Shown one piece after another: positions 16,998 through 26,691 of a stretch of DNA of 64,000 bases. A program made the position numbers and the translations under genes. Numbering within the stretch: the first letter of the stretch is position 1; every line of letters starts with the position of its first letter. The stretch lies in the NCBI GenBank assembly GCA_032017425.1, contig DALZPW010000002.1. The stretch is one strand, 5' to 3'. The DNA comes from Faucicola tetraodonis (GTDB lineage Bacteria > Pseudomonadota > Gammaproteobacteria > Pseudomonadales > Moraxellaceae). A model generated the notes under the pieces. The model had not been told where the DNA came from. It saw nothing but the letters and a program-made list of their open reading frames with translations, and searched no databases.

Positions 16998-17249
16998 TTA
17001 TTTAAACCTAACAATACCTGCGCTATCGTCGCCATAATGAACAGTTTCCTGATGATTGGATTGCTGAATGTCGATGATATCATCGGGTGTTGGGCGACGC
17101 TCGGTATAGCCACATGCCGTACACTCGATATACTCATCATACTCGGGCTGATATAGCTGAATCTGAACAACTTTATCCAGTGCTTTACAGCTTGGACAAG
17201 CCACCCCTGCCAAAAATTGACGTTTGGGGCGATTGGATTGATATCTCAT
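16998..17249 (-). CDS. yheV: YheV-family zinc-ribbon protein
   Basis: Small protein of unknown function with two CxxC pairs, CPSC (C18, C21) and CTAC (C43, C46), that should bind one zinc ion. The surrounding sequence (RPKRQFLAGVACPSCKALDK and YIECTACGYTERR) matches the YheV/DUF2387 family. The 83-residue gene begins 39 bases after prlC on the same strand. The prlC-yheV pair is conserved in Enterobacteria and Pseudomonas, supporting both identity and co-transcription. Confidence 0.88.
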   Translation of the reverse strand: MRYQSNRPKRQFLAGVACPSCKALDKVVQIQLYQPEYDEYIECTACGYTERRPTPDDIIDIQQSNHQETVHYGDDSAGIVRFK

Positions 17250-17288
17250 AGTTTCTTCTTTTTACTAGCCTGTATTTTGACAACCGTG

Positions 17289-19499
17289 TTACCAAGCTTG
17301 GGTATTGGCGTTATCGGTGTCATCGCTCAGCAGTTCATCATAGCTGCTGGTTAAAAATCCCGAGTGGCGTAACAGCGCATCAATACGGGCTTCACGACCG
17401 CGAAATGCCTCAAAGTTGGCTTTTGCAGATTGGCTACCGCCTTTGGCTAAAATGTTATCACGGAAAGATTTGCCAGCGTTTTTATCAAAAATACTGGTTT
17501 CTTCAAACTTGCTAAAAGCATCGGCTGACAACAGTTCTGCCCATTTGTAAGAATAGTACCCTGCCGCATAGCCCCCTGCGAAAATATGGCTAAAACCATT
17601 GGCAAAACGGTTATAACTGGCGGTCGGCATAATCGACACATCGGCACGCACGCTGTCGAGTAACGCCAATAACTGTGGATAGTCGGGTGCTGGGGTTTTG
17701 GCATGCAATAACAAATCAAATAGCGCAAACTCTAGCTGGCGCAGTGTTTGCATGCCGCTTTGGAAATTTTTGGCAGCGAGCATACTTTGTAGCATGCTCT
17801 CTGGCAACGTTTCGCCCGTATCGACATGACGGCTGATTAATGCAATCCCTTCAGGGTGCCATGCCCAGTTTTCCATAAACTGACTGGGTAGCTCAACTGC
17901 ATCCCACTCGACGCCATTCACGCCTGCCACATCGCCCACATTCACTTCAGTAAGCAAATGATGCAGCCCATGTCCAAACTCATGAAAGAGCGTTAATACT
18001 TCATCATGGGTTAATAAGCTGGGTTTGCCGCGCTGTGCACCCGTTGGCGCAGGGCTAAAGTTTGCCACCATAAAACAAACGGGTAACTGCTGATAACCGC
18101 TATCATCGTGTTGATAACGCGCTTGAAAGCCACTCATCCATGCGCCACCGCGTTTGCCAGGACGGGCATATAAATCAAAATAAAAACCACCGATAAGCTG
18201 CTGATGTTCATCAAAAACTTGATAAAAACGCACGTCATCATGCCAGCGCTGCGTGCTTGCAGTTTTATCTTCAATCTGAATGCCATACAGTTTTTGCACA
18301 ATCTCAAATAAGCCTGCGATGACTGTCGGCACCGGGAAGTACGGACGAACTTGTTCTTGCGATAGATTAAATTGACGTTGTTTGACTTTTTCTGCCAGAT
18401 ATGCGGTGTCCCAAGGTCGCACCTCATCGCCCTCATCACCGATGCCAAACGCTAAACCTTCAATTTGCAGTTGTTTTAAATCTTGCATGGCAAAGGGTCG
18501 TGCTTTGTCTGCCAAATCCCGTAAAAACTGCTCTACAGTGTCGACATTGTCCGCCATTTTGGTGGCAAGTGATAATTCAGCAAAATTGTCATAGCCCAAT
18601 AACTGGGCTTTTTGTGCGCGTTTTGCCAAGATATCCGTCATGATATCGGCATTGTTAAATTCTGGCTGCGCTGACAATTCAGAGGCACGGGTGACATACG
18701 CCCGATACAAGGTTTCGCGTAACTCGCGGTCATCGGCATAGGTCATCACCGCAAGATAGACTGGGATATCAAGTGTCGCCACATACGGCGTTGCTAATAC
18801 TTGCTCCGGGAATTTTTCTGTATATCGGTTACCCGCATCTGCAAGCATGGCAAGCGCAGATTCAGGCAGTCCTGCTAGTTGCGATTCACTTAACGGTAAA
18901 AAGTAGCTTTGGGTAGCATCGAGCACGTTATCGGAGAATTTAGCCGATAGCGTAGATAACTCGCTGGCAAGGGTGGCAAATTGCTGTTTTTGTGCCTCCG
19001 CTAAACCCACACCGGATAATTCAAAACTTTGTAGCGCCAAGGTCAACGAGCGTTGTCTCGCCGGCTCTAAACGCGCAAAAAATGACTGATCGCTCACCAC
19101 ACGCTGATAGCGTTGATACAGCGGTAGATGTTGACCAACCGCCGTGCCGTAGGCAGAAAGTGCGGGCAATAGTGCATGATGCAGCTCACGGATTGGCTCA
19201 TCACTGATCACGCTATTTAAGTGCGATAGCAAGCCCCAACTGCGGTCTAATGCCAAATTCACATGGTCAAAGGCGATGATATCATTGAGCGCTTGTTGGC
19301 TGCTGAGTTTTGTATCGTTAACTTGACTATTAGCTTGCCCAGCTTTGTTATCGAGGTCGGCTTCATCATCGAGCATAGTCAAAAAAGCATGTCCATTCGC
19401 CAACGCCTCATCGATTGCCGTCTTGAGTTGCTCAAGTGCTAATTGATTAAATTCAACAAGGTGCAAATTTTTTGTCGGATTTTCTACATCGTTGGTCAT
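17289..19499 (-). CDS. prlC: Oligopeptidase A (M3 metallopeptidase)
   Basis: Cytosolic zinc peptidase that degrades signal peptides and other oligopeptides. The HEFGHGLHH motif near residue 505 supplies two zinc-binding histidines and the catalytic glutamate, with the third ligand expected in the downstream ENWAWHPE segment. I start at the ATG at 19499, preceded by TTGGAAAACAGT. A TTG at 19559 would add 20 residues without a ribosome site. The result is 736 residues, longer than E. coli PrlC (about 680), because of an acidic insertion around residues 30-55. Co-oriented with yheV. Confidence 0.95.
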   Translation of the reverse strand: MTNDVENPTKNLHLVEFNQLALEQLKTAIDEALANGHAFLTMLDDEADLDNKAGQANSQVNDTKLSSQQALNDIIAFDHVNLALDRSWGLLSHLNSVISDEPIRELHHALLPALSAYGTAVGQHLPLYQRYQRVVSDQSFFARLEPARQRSLTLALQSFELSGVGLAEAQKQQFATLASELSTLSAKFSDNVLDATQSYFLPLSESQLAGLPESALAMLADAGNRYTEKFPEQVLATPYVATLDIPVYLAVMTYADDRELRETLYRAYVTRASELSAQPEFNNADIMTDILAKRAQKAQLLGYDNFAELSLATKMADNVDTVEQFLRDLADKARPFAMQDLKQLQIEGLAFGIGDEGDEVRPWDTAYLAEKVKQRQFNLSQEQVRPYFPVPTVIAGLFEIVQKLYGIQIEDKTASTQRWHDDVRFYQVFDEHQQLIGGFYFDLYARPGKRGGAWMSGFQARYQHDDSGYQQLPVCFMVANFSPAPTGAQRGKPSLLTHDEVLTLFHEFGHGLHHLLTEVNVGDVAGVNGVEWDAVELPSQFMENWAWHPEGIALISRHVDTGETLPESMLQSMLAAKNFQSGMQTLRQLEFALFDLLLHAKTPAPDYPQLLALLDSVRADVSIMPTASYNRFANGFSHIFAGGYAAGYYSYKWAELLSADAFSKFEETSIFDKNAGKSFRDNILAKGGSQSAKANFEAFRGREARIDALLRHSGFLTSSYDELLSDDTDNANTQAW

Positions 19500-19726
19500 A
19501 CTGTTTTCCAATTTTTTATCGCTCGTTAATGATTGAAAGTAAAAGTCGTCATTGCCCAAAATTTTAGCATAAAAACCGCAACGCTTGGCAAAGTCACCCT
19601 ATTTTGCTAAATAGGTTTGCGACATAAATGTCGACAACCATTATATTGTGACAATTTTTTGTCAAAACAAGCCAGCGGTACAATTTCACGTTAAAATAAT
19701 GCCATGTTTATCACTGTGATTTTATT

Positions 19727-20572
19727 ATGCGCTCACTAACACCTAAAAAAATAACACCTAAGCAAGTAGCATCTAACGAAATAGTGTCTAACCAAGTATC
19801 AGGCGCCAAACAACCAAAAAACAGCCTAATCATCACCAGTTATAACATCCATAAAGGCATGTCACCGCTCAATCGTTTTGTCAAAATGGAAGGCATCGCC
19901 GCTGCCCTTAACCAAGTGCAATCTGATATTATCTGTTTGCAGGAAGTCCAAGGTCAAAATCTCAAACGGGTGGTGAAATACAATGAATTTCCCGACCAGT
20001 CCCAACATGAATGGTTTGGCGAGTATCTACAGCTTGAAAACAGCTATGGCAAAAACGTCGAATATAACCACGGTCATCATGGCAATGCGGTGCTAAGTCG
20101 CCATCCGCTCGACCCCAAACACAATGTCAATATCACAGTGAGCCGCCTTGAGCAGCGTGGTGTATTGCACTGCGAAATTCAGCCCAAAGGCTGGCATACG
20201 CCTATTATCGTGCTTTGCGCGCATTTAAATCTGATGGAAAATGACCGTGAAAAACAATATGAGGTGATAAGCCAGTATATCAATAACGAAATCGACCAAT
20301 CCACGCCGCTGATATTGGCAGGCGACTTCAATGACTGGAAAAAATTATCCTGTCAAAAGCTTGGCTGTGACCTTAATTTACAAGAAGCCGTGCTGACCCA
20401 CCATGGCAAATTACTGCCCACCTTCCCTGCCAAGCTCCCGGTATTAAGCCTTGACCGTATCTATGTGCGTAACCTACAAGTACACCGTGCTTGGGTGCAT
20501 AAGGGACAACCTTGGTCAAATCTCTCTGACCATTTGCCGATTAGTGCCGAAGTCAGTCTGCTACCAGATTAA
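19727..20572 (+). CDS. Endonuclease/exonuclease/phosphatase (EEP) family protein
   Basis: Member of the DNase I-like metal-dependent phosphoesterase fold. The family blocks appear in order in the 281 residues: SYNIHKGM (Asn), CLQEVQ (metal-binding Glu), NAVLSRHPL, LCAHLNL (His), AGDFNDW (Asp-Asn), LDRIYVR and SDHLPISAEV (Asp-His). No signal peptide is evident; the first 30 residues are polar and repeat Lys-Pro/Val-Ser-Asn-Glu. Closest in style to YbhP-like proteins near cardiolipin synthases in E. coli, but no such neighbour is here. Substrate (DNA, RNA or phospholipid) is unknown. Confidence 0.88.
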   Translation: MRSLTPKKITPKQVASNEIVSNQVSGAKQPKNSLIITSYNIHKGMSPLNRFVKMEGIAAALNQVQSDIICLQEVQGQNLKRVVKYNEFPDQSQHEWFGEYLQLENSYGKNVEYNHGHHGNAVLSRHPLDPKHNVNITVSRLEQRGVLHCEIQPKGWHTPIIVLCAHLNLMENDREKQYEVISQYINNEIDQSTPLILAGDFNDWKKLSCQKLGCDLNLQEAVLTHHGKLLPTFPAKLPVLSLDRIYVRNLQVHRAWVHKGQPWSNLSDHLPISAEVSLLPD

Positions 20573-20682
20573 ACATTAAAAGATTAACAGATTAAATTTG
20601 CATGATTTTTGCACAAAGGTAGCCTACCAATTTTTATAGACACGACTGTCAATTTTTGTCCTAGCCAAACCCGATTTGACGT

Positions 20683-20738
20683 TTTAGGTCGCAAGCTTTA
20701 GATGTCAGACTTTAGACGTCAGGCTTTACACGTTGGTT
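20683..20738 (+). repeat. Four imperfect 14-bp tandem repeats
   Basis: Units at 20683, 20697, 20711 and 20725 read TTTAGGTCGCAAGC, TTTAGATGTCAGAC, TTTAGACGTCAGGC and TTTACACGTTGGTT. All share TTTA at the head and the middle two differ at two positions. The array ends 30 bases before the start codon of the small membrane protein. Confidence 0.7.
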
Positions 20739-20768
20739 AGCCAAATTGACGCTACACTGGAAATCCTC

Positions 20769-21041
20769 ATGCAACCAAAATTACTCATTATTTTTGCGAT
20801 ATTAGGCATCACCGCACTCGCCATTTTTAACCTAATATCATCACATCGTACCCAGCAAGTCATTGCATCCAATCAAGCCAATAGTAGTGCCGCCTCGGCG
20901 CCCCTAGCCATAGCATCAAACGATACGTCATCGATTGGCGAGCAGCCTAAACAAGTGCTTGATAAAGCAACAGCAGATTTGAATCAAGCCGCTCAGACGT
21001 CATCCAACAACTTGGCAAGCGCAGAAAAAACCACGCAATAA
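20769..21041 (+). CDS. Small membrane-anchored protein, 90 aa
   Basis: Not recognised. The ATG at 20769 follows CTGGAAATCCTC; an earlier start at 20733 would place 12 extra residues inside a repeat array. The product begins MQPKLLIIFAILGITALAIF, one membrane helix (about residues 4-23), then a Ser/Ala/Asn/Gln-rich tail without cysteine. It is likely an inner-membrane anchored or signal-anchored periplasmic protein. It is transcribed toward rnr, and a bidirectional terminator lies between them. Confidence 0.5.
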   Translation: MQPKLLIIFAILGITALAIFNLISSHRTQQVIASNQANSSAASAPLAIASNDTSSIGEQPKQVLDKATADLNQAAQTSSNNLASAEKTTQ

Positions 21042-21171
21042 TAATTTGGCGTATTAGCTGCTAGTAACGCCAAGCAAGACTGGTTAAAGGGCATCAAGTG
21101 GCTAATATTAAATAGCTAAGATTAAGTAGTCAAAGGTGTTTTTTGTTCTAGCAGGTATTTGTCTGAACGAT

Positions 21172-21202
21172 AAAAAAGGGCAAATTGTATTGCCCTTTTT
21201 TC
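21172..21202. terminator. Bidirectional terminator downstream of rnr
   Basis: GGGCAA (21178-21183) pairs with TTGCCC (21190-21195), with A-run on one side and T-run on the other, so it can work for rnr (minus) and for the small gene (plus). Confidence 0.8.
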
Positions 21203-21203
21203 A

Positions 21204-23585
21204 TTAACGAGATTTGTTGCGCGCGTTACTTTTATTGTTAGCGCTTTTTGCTTTCCTGGCGCTCTCATTTGGCTTAGATGGCGCGTTGGGATTGGATTGA
21301 GCGTTAGGAGTGGAGGCCGCTTGCGATTGACCGCGACTTTTGCCTTTACCGCGATTATTAAATGACGATTTTTCCAGCTGTGCCACCAAATCAAAATCAA
21401 TCTGCTGGGTCTCCATATTGACGGCAGCGACTTTGACACGGATTTTATCACCAAGTCCAAACACCAGTCCTGATTTTTCACCAAATAACTGCTGCGCCTT
21501 GTCATCATATACAAAGTAATCCTCGCCCAAATGCGAGATATGAATCAAGCCATCAATGAATAAATCGGTGAGGGTCACGAACAAGCCAAAATTGGTCACT
21601 GTGGTAACCACCGCATCAAATGCTTCACCGATATGGTCTTTCATATAATGGGCTTTGAGCCACTGCTCAACAAAACGGCTAGCTTCATCGGCACGGCGCT
21701 CTGTCATTGAGGTCTGTTCACCCGCATCTTCTAGTGACCAATCTGGCAGTGGCGCTTTTTTGCCCGTCACTTTGGCTTTGATGGCACGGTGTAGCATCAA
21801 GTCGGGATAACGGCGAATCGGTGAGGTAAAGTGGCTGTATTCCTCATACGCCAGCCCAAAGTGTCCGATATTGGTCGGTGCATAGTTGGCTTGCTGCATG
21901 GAGCGCAGTAGCACACTATGGATACTAATCGCATCAGGGCGCTCGCGTGTCGCTTCAATGATACGCTGATAATCTGCCTGTGTCGGGTTTTCTTCAGGAA
22001 ATGACAAACCAAAATGCTTCACAAAGTCACTGACGCGAGCGGCTTTTTCTGCCTCTGGGGTATCATGATTGCGATACAAGACCGGCAATTCATGCTTGAG
22101 CGAAAACTCAGCCGCACAGGTATTTGCCAATAGCATCATCTCTTCGATGAGCTTATGCGAGTCACCACGCGTCCGTGCCACAATGGCGCTGATTTTGCCT
22201 GCTTCATCAAATTTGATATAAGTCTCTTGGGTTTCAAATTCCATCGCATGGCGCTGTTCGCGTTTGACCAATAGCACTTTGTACAAATCATACAGCACAT
22301 CGATTGATTTTTTGACCGCTTTATTACCGGTGATAGTGACAGGCACTTCGGCTTTGGGCGTTTCCCCTTGCGCTTGGGCAAAATAATCATTGACTTGGTT
22401 ATAAGTCAATCGCGCTTGAGAATGCATCACGCTTGGATAAAACTCATAGCTGGTCACGTTGCCGCTACGCGATAGTATGATGTCGGCTACCATGCACAAG
22501 CGGTCAACACCTGGGTTTAAAGAGCAAAGCCCGTTGGAGAGTTTTTCAGGGAGCATCGGCACCACAAAATGCGGGAAATACACCGATGTACCACGCTCAT
22601 AGGCTTCTTGGTCAAGTACTGAGTTGGCAGTCACATAATGACTGACATCGGCAATCGCAACGACTAAGCGATAGCCACCGCCGCGACGTTTTTCGGCATA
22701 GACGGCATCATCAAAGTCGCGCGAGTCTTCGCCATCAATGGTGACTAGCGGCAAGGCACGTAAGTCGATACGGTCTTGATAGTCTTTTTGTGTCGGCTCT
22801 TTGTACGCATCGACTTGCTGCATGACTTTTGGGCTAAACTCATGAGGAATATCGTAATTTAGCAGCGTGGTTTTGATAATCAATTCACGCTCGTTATCAT
22901 CGACCAAGCTTTCAGTAATTTTTCCCGTCGCGTATTCATGCTGAGTGGGATAGTCGATGATATCGACTTTAACGGGGTCACCCATTTTAAGTTGTAGGGC
23001 TTCGACGTTTTCTTCCGTCACCGTAATCGGTTGATGATTGTTTGGGCTAATGAGTTCTACAAAGTAACCATCGTCATCTTTTGCAAGTTTACCAATATAT
23101 TGTAGCTGGGCATGGGATACCACCGACAACACACGACCCATCATACGACCACGGTTGTCGGTGCTAGTAGCGATGGCTTTTACTTTATCGCCATGAAATA
23201 CCCAGCGCATTTCAGTTTCATTCAAAAATAAATCAGGCATATCCTCAAGCACCACAAAGCCAAAGCCCTTGGAGTGGGCAGCGACCACGCCAGTCACAGC
23301 ATCGTTCTCAGTCAGTGGGCGATAAATATAAGGATTGCCACCGTCGGCATCACGGCTTAATTGTCCATCCCGCAGCATGGCTTTTAAGCGGTTGCCCAGT
23401 GCGTCGTATTCGTTGTCATCCAAATCAAAAATCGTCGCAAGCTCGTGTTGGGTAGCTTGTCCGCGCTCAAGTAAGGTTTGCAAAATCAGTACACGGCTTG
23501 GAATCGGGTTGTCATAGTTGGCTGCTTCAACAGCCGCATTGGGGTCTTGCCAATTTTTCATATTATTGTCGTCTTTTCTTATCAT
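21204..23585 (-). CDS. rnr: Ribonuclease R
   Basis: Processive 3'-5' exoribonuclease that degrades structured RNA. The 793 residues comprise an N-terminal winged-helix domain (LLERGQATQHELATIFDLDD), cold-shock domains, and the RNB catalytic domain with the metal-binding aspartates in GEDSRDFDDAVYA (~285-297). An S1 domain (TVTNFGLFVTLTDLFIDGL) and a basic Lys/Ser/Asn-rich tail follow. The start is either ATG 23585 or ATG 23561; neither has a strong ribosome site, and the second follows AAGAAAAGACG. All catalytic segments are intact. Confidence 0.96.
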   Translation of the reverse strand: MIRKDDNNMKNWQDPNAAVEAANYDNPIPSRVLILQTLLERGQATQHELATIFDLDDNEYDALGNRLKAMLRDGQLSRDADGGNPYIYRPLTENDAVTGVVAAHSKGFGFVVLEDMPDLFLNETEMRWVFHGDKVKAIATSTDNRGRMMGRVLSVVSHAQLQYIGKLAKDDDGYFVELISPNNHQPITVTEENVEALQLKMGDPVKVDIIDYPTQHEYATGKITESLVDDNERELIIKTTLLNYDIPHEFSPKVMQQVDAYKEPTQKDYQDRIDLRALPLVTIDGEDSRDFDDAVYAEKRRGGGYRLVVAIADVSHYVTANSVLDQEAYERGTSVYFPHFVVPMLPEKLSNGLCSLNPGVDRLCMVADIILSRSGNVTSYEFYPSVMHSQARLTYNQVNDYFAQAQGETPKAEVPVTITGNKAVKKSIDVLYDLYKVLLVKREQRHAMEFETQETYIKFDEAGKISAIVARTRGDSHKLIEEMMLLANTCAAEFSLKHELPVLYRNHDTPEAEKAARVSDFVKHFGLSFPEENPTQADYQRIIEATRERPDAISIHSVLLRSMQQANYAPTNIGHFGLAYEEYSHFTSPIRRYPDLMLHRAIKAKVTGKKAPLPDWSLEDAGEQTSMTERRADEASRFVEQWLKAHYMKDHIGEAFDAVVTTVTNFGLFVTLTDLFIDGLIHISHLGEDYFVYDDKAQQLFGEKSGLVFGLGDKIRVKVAAVNMETQQIDFDLVAQLEKSSFNNRGKGKSRGQSQAASTPNAQSNPNAPSKPNESARKAKSANNKSNARNKSR

Positions 23586-23956
23586 TTAAAATTTGTCATT
23601 TAAACTTTGTCATGCAAATTATTTTATCACCTTCGTTAAATGCTAGGGGAAGTATTATCCATCGCAGCGATAAAATCATGTTAAAATTTTGTTGCTCAGC
23701 TTAGCTTTAGTTCAGGCTTTAGCTCAGCTTAGGTTGCTTTAAGCTTTATCGCATTGTATATGGGTGCGTTGCAAGCGTTTTTAAATGGTTGGTTTTTAAA
23801 TGGTTCATTTCAAGTTTTAATTTAAGTTTTAAGTAAGCTTTAATATAGCTGGCTTCGATAGCGAAAATATAGTTGGCTTCGCTAATGAGTGTTCAATGGC
23901 TAACAGTGAATCACCACAGTGACATAGACTGGTCAAAAGATAACAAAGGGGAACCC
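23586..23956. other. rnr-rlmH divergent spacer with short repeats
   Basis: A 371-base stretch without a convincing gene. It is full of short imperfect direct repeats: TTTTTAAATGGTT twice (period 16), variations on AGCTTTAG/CAGCTTAG around 23698-23745, and ATATAGCTGGCTTCG / ATATAGTTGGCTTCG at 23843 and 23867 (period 24). Promoters for rnr and rlmH must lie here but no clear -35/-10 stands out. Confidence 0.5.
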
Positions 23957-24463
23957 ATGAAAGCAAGAATTTTAGCCGTTGGACAAAAAATGCCAGCTTG
24001 GGTGCAGACGGGATTTGACGACTATTATAAACGTATTCAGCCCATGCTTAGCACCGAAATCGTTGAAATCCCTGCCTGCAAACGCGCCAAAAACCCTTCG
24101 CCTGCCGAGCTTGAAAAATATGCCATCACCGAAGGCGGGCTAATTCTGCAAGCGCACCAAGCCAAAAATTCAGCAGGCAAACGCGAACAGCTGATTTGCC
24201 TAGACGTCCGCGGTAGGAATCTATCAACCGAAGATTTAGCGGCTAAAGTTGGCGAAGCCATGCAGCTGGGTGATGACATGGCGTTTGTGATTGGGGGTGC
24301 TGATGGCATTTCAAAAGAGGTATTAGCCCATGCGACATTCAAATGGTCGCTATCCAATCTCACCTTGCCGCATCCACTCGTGCGTGTGCTACTGATGGAG
24401 CAGCTGTACCGCGCTATGACCATTATCCATCATCATCCGTATCATCGTGGTGATTATTTTTAA
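23957..24463 (+). CDS. rlmH: 23S rRNA (pseudouridine1915-N3)-methyltransferase RlmH
   Basis: SPOUT-class methyltransferase that methylates pseudouridine 1915 in helix 69 of 23S rRNA using SAM. The ATG at 23957 follows AAAGGGGAACCC; this gives 168 residues, slightly above the usual ~155. Family marks are MKARILAVGQKMPAWV, the knot segment FVIGGADGIS with the SAM loop, LSLSNLTLPHPLVRVLLMEQ-like helix, and the terminal YHRGDYF needed for substrate binding. The 84 bases upstream in the same frame are not part of the gene. It stands alone, without the usual rsfS (ybeB) neighbour. Confidence 0.95.
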   Translation: MKARILAVGQKMPAWVQTGFDDYYKRIQPMLSTEIVEIPACKRAKNPSPAELEKYAITEGGLILQAHQAKNSAGKREQLICLDVRGRNLSTEDLAAKVGEAMQLGDDMAFVIGGADGISKEVLAHATFKWSLSNLTLPHPLVRVLLMEQLYRAMTIIHHHPYHRGDYF

Positions 24464-24621
24464 TTTTTTTCCAGTTAACCTGTTATGTATGATTATGTAT
24501 GAAATCGCTGACATGGCTTGTTTTTGCGAATTTTCCCCTTATTTAACCTATTAATCCTTTTTAGTTAATCCTTATTAATTCGTTACCATTTCTTTTTATC
24601 ACTGCAACTTTAAGAAAATTG

Positions 24622-25446
24622 ATGGAAAAAACCGAAAAACAACCAATCAGCCTGCAGCCATTTTTACCCAAAACACCGTACCCGCTTTATACCTTGCCCA
24701 GTTTGTTTATCTCACATGGGGCGCCGACGATTGCTATCGAAAACAACCGTACTACCCAAGCGCTGAATAAATTTGGACAAAATCTGCCAAAACCACGCTT
24801 GATTATCATCATCTCTGCGCATTGGCAAAGCCAGCATCTAGAAATCAATGGTAATGCGGCGCCCGCTACTTGGCATGATTTTAGCGGCTTTCAAAAGGCG
24901 CTGTATACCATCGATTATCCTGTCAAAGGCGATAGCCTGATTGCTGAGCAGCTGGCACAGCAGTTGCAGGCTTTGGGCGTTAGCACGTCGGTCAATCGAC
25001 TGCGTCCGTTTGATCATGGGGTATGGTCGCCGCTGGTGCATTTGTATCCGCAGGCAGATGTGCCGATTGTGCAGCTTTCGCTGCCGCAGCATTTTGATAG
25101 TTATGCGTGTTTTCAGTTGGGGGCTTTATTGGCGCCACTGAGGGCAGAGCAAGTATTACTCATCGGCTCTGGCAGTGTCACCCATAATTTGGCGCAGGTA
25201 CAGTTTGATAGTGCTGAGGTGGATGCTGAGGCACGTGAATTTAAATATTGGTTGATTCATCAACTCAAACAACATATGCCAACGGCTTTAGATTGGCGGG
25301 CGCATCCATTTGCCCATCACAATCACCCCACCCCTGAACATTTATTGCCGTTATTTTTTGCGGCAGGCGCAGGCTCAAAGATGAGCATCGTGCATGAAAG
25401 TTTTGCCCATTTTAGTTTGGGTATGGATGTGTATCGGTTTGACTAA
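24622..25446 (+). CDS. ygiD: Extradiol ring-opening dioxygenase, DODA type (YgiD-like)
   Basis: Class III extradiol dioxygenase related to 4,5-DOPA dioxygenase; uses Zn/Fe to open catechol-type rings. The ATG at 24622 gives 274 residues. Family blocks are LFISHGAPT (H32), IIISAHWQS (H67), RPFDHGVWSPL, and the later GSGSVTHNL and HPTPEHLLPLFFAAGA. These supply the metal-binding histidines and the catalytic histidine. The physiological substrate is not known for most bacterial members. It converges with the Bcr/CflA transporter gene, only three bases apart, so they share a terminator region. Confidence 0.9.
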   Translation: MEKTEKQPISLQPFLPKTPYPLYTLPSLFISHGAPTIAIENNRTTQALNKFGQNLPKPRLIIIISAHWQSQHLEINGNAAPATWHDFSGFQKALYTIDYPVKGDSLIAEQLAQQLQALGVSTSVNRLRPFDHGVWSPLVHLYPQADVPIVQLSLPQHFDSYACFQLGALLAPLRAEQVLLIGSGSVTHNLAQVQFDSAEVDAEAREFKYWLIHQLKQHMPTALDWRAHPFAHHNHPTPEHLLPLFFAAGAGSKMSIVHESFAHFSLGMDVYRFD

Positions 25447-25449
25447 CCC

Positions 25450-26691
25450 TTAGTCCACATCCGCCACATCGAGGTTTTTGTCGATTTGAAATACCAAAAA
25501 TGCGCCGATAGTCATGAGCATAAACATGGTAATACCTAACTTGGCGACGGGATTAAAGGGCAGGATATTTAATACTAAGCCGCCAAAAATACCGACGACA
25601 AAGTTGAGTGAGCCTTGCAAGGCACTCGCCATGCCAGCACGGCGTTTTTGAAATGCCAAAGCAATGGCACCTGAATTGGGCTGAGTAAGTCCTAACCCTG
25701 CAATACAGCAAAAAATACTGGCGAGCACCAACGGCAGCCAAGTTTGCGTGCCAAATATTAAACCCAGCAGCATCAAACACGCCGCCGCGACTACTTGCAT
25801 CACCGCCCCAAATCTCAGCAAGCTGACTAGACGATAACGGTTCACCAGCCATTGGTTGACCTGTGTCAACCCAATAAAACCTGCCGCATTCATGCCAAAA
25901 ATCCAGCTAAAATGCTGCGGCGTCACCCCATACCCTTCCATAATTAGCTCAGGTGCTGCGCTGATATACACAAACATCGAACCCATCAGCAGCCCTGCGC
26001 CAATCGCAGGATAATTAAACTGGGTGTCTTTAAGCAAATCCCAGTATTGGTTGAGCACGTCATTCATCGGACGTTTGTTGCGAAACTCATCGGTCAAGGT
26101 TTCATGCAAAAACAGCCGGGTCAGCACGATATTTAAAATACCAAACCCTGCCAAAAACCAAAAAATCACCCGCCAACTGGCGACTTTTAACAACAACGAC
26201 CCTAGGCTTGGTGCCAAAATCGGCGCAATCCCCATCACTAGGACCATCAGCGAAAATGCCTTTGCCATTTGCTTGGGATGCAAGCGGTCACGAATCATCG
26301 CCCGCGACACCACCGTTCCCACACACGCGCCTAACGCCTGTAGCGTTCGTGAGACAAACAACACGTATTCATTGGTGGTCGTGGCACACATCACCGAAGC
26401 AATCACATACAGTACCATGCCCACATACAAGGGCTTGATGCGCCCAATCCGATCCGAAATCGGGCCATAAAACAACTGCCCGACCACCAATCCCACAAAA
26501 TAAGCCGGCACCGAATTGGACATAAAAGCCGTTGCCACGCCAAAATCTTGTGCCATACTGGGCAAGGCCGGCAAATACATATCAATCGACAGCGGGCCGA
26601 TGGCAATAATCAAGCCCAAAATCATAATCCAAACTGTCGGATAGTCTAAATCGTGTGCTGGCTGAGGTTGCGGTGTTAGCGGTAGGTTCAT
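25450..26691 (-). CDS. MFS drug-efflux transporter, Bcr/CflA family
   Basis: Inner-membrane proton-driven exporter of the 12-helix DHA1 family; relatives confer bicyclomycin or chloramphenicol/florfenicol resistance. The 413-residue protein shows the Bcr signature IGPLSIDMYLPALPSMAQDF (about 28-47), motif A GQLFYGPISDRIGRIKPL in loop 2-3, and the R-containing helix 4 (RTLQALGACVGTVVSRAMIRD). The ATG at 26691 was chosen over a TTG at 26739. The substrate cannot be told from sequence. It ends three bases from the dioxygenase gene, tail to tail. Confidence 0.92.
   Translation of the reverse strand: MNLPLTPQPQPAHDLDYPTVWIMILGLIIAIGPLSIDMYLPALPSMAQDFGVATAFMSNSVPAYFVGLVVGQLFYGPISDRIGRIKPLYVGMVLYVIASVMCATTTNEYVLFVSRTLQALGACVGTVVSRAMIRDRLHPKQMAKAFSLMVLVMGIAPILAPSLGSLLLKVASWRVIFWFLAGFGILNIVLTRLFLHETLTDEFRNKRPMNDVLNQYWDLLKDTQFNYPAIGAGLLMGSMFVYISAAPELIMEGYGVTPQHFSWIFGMNAAGFIGLTQVNQWLVNRYRLVSLLRFGAVMQVVAAACLMLLGLIFGTQTWLPLVLASIFCCIAGLGLTQPNSGAIALAFQKRRAGMASALQGSLNFVVGIFGGLVLNILPFNPVAKLGITMFMLMTIGAFLVFQIDKNLDVADVD

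Noticed and set aside
26024..26470. 148-codon plus-strand frame across the Bcr/CflA transporter gene
   Set aside because: Shadow of a clear 12-helix membrane protein on the other strand.
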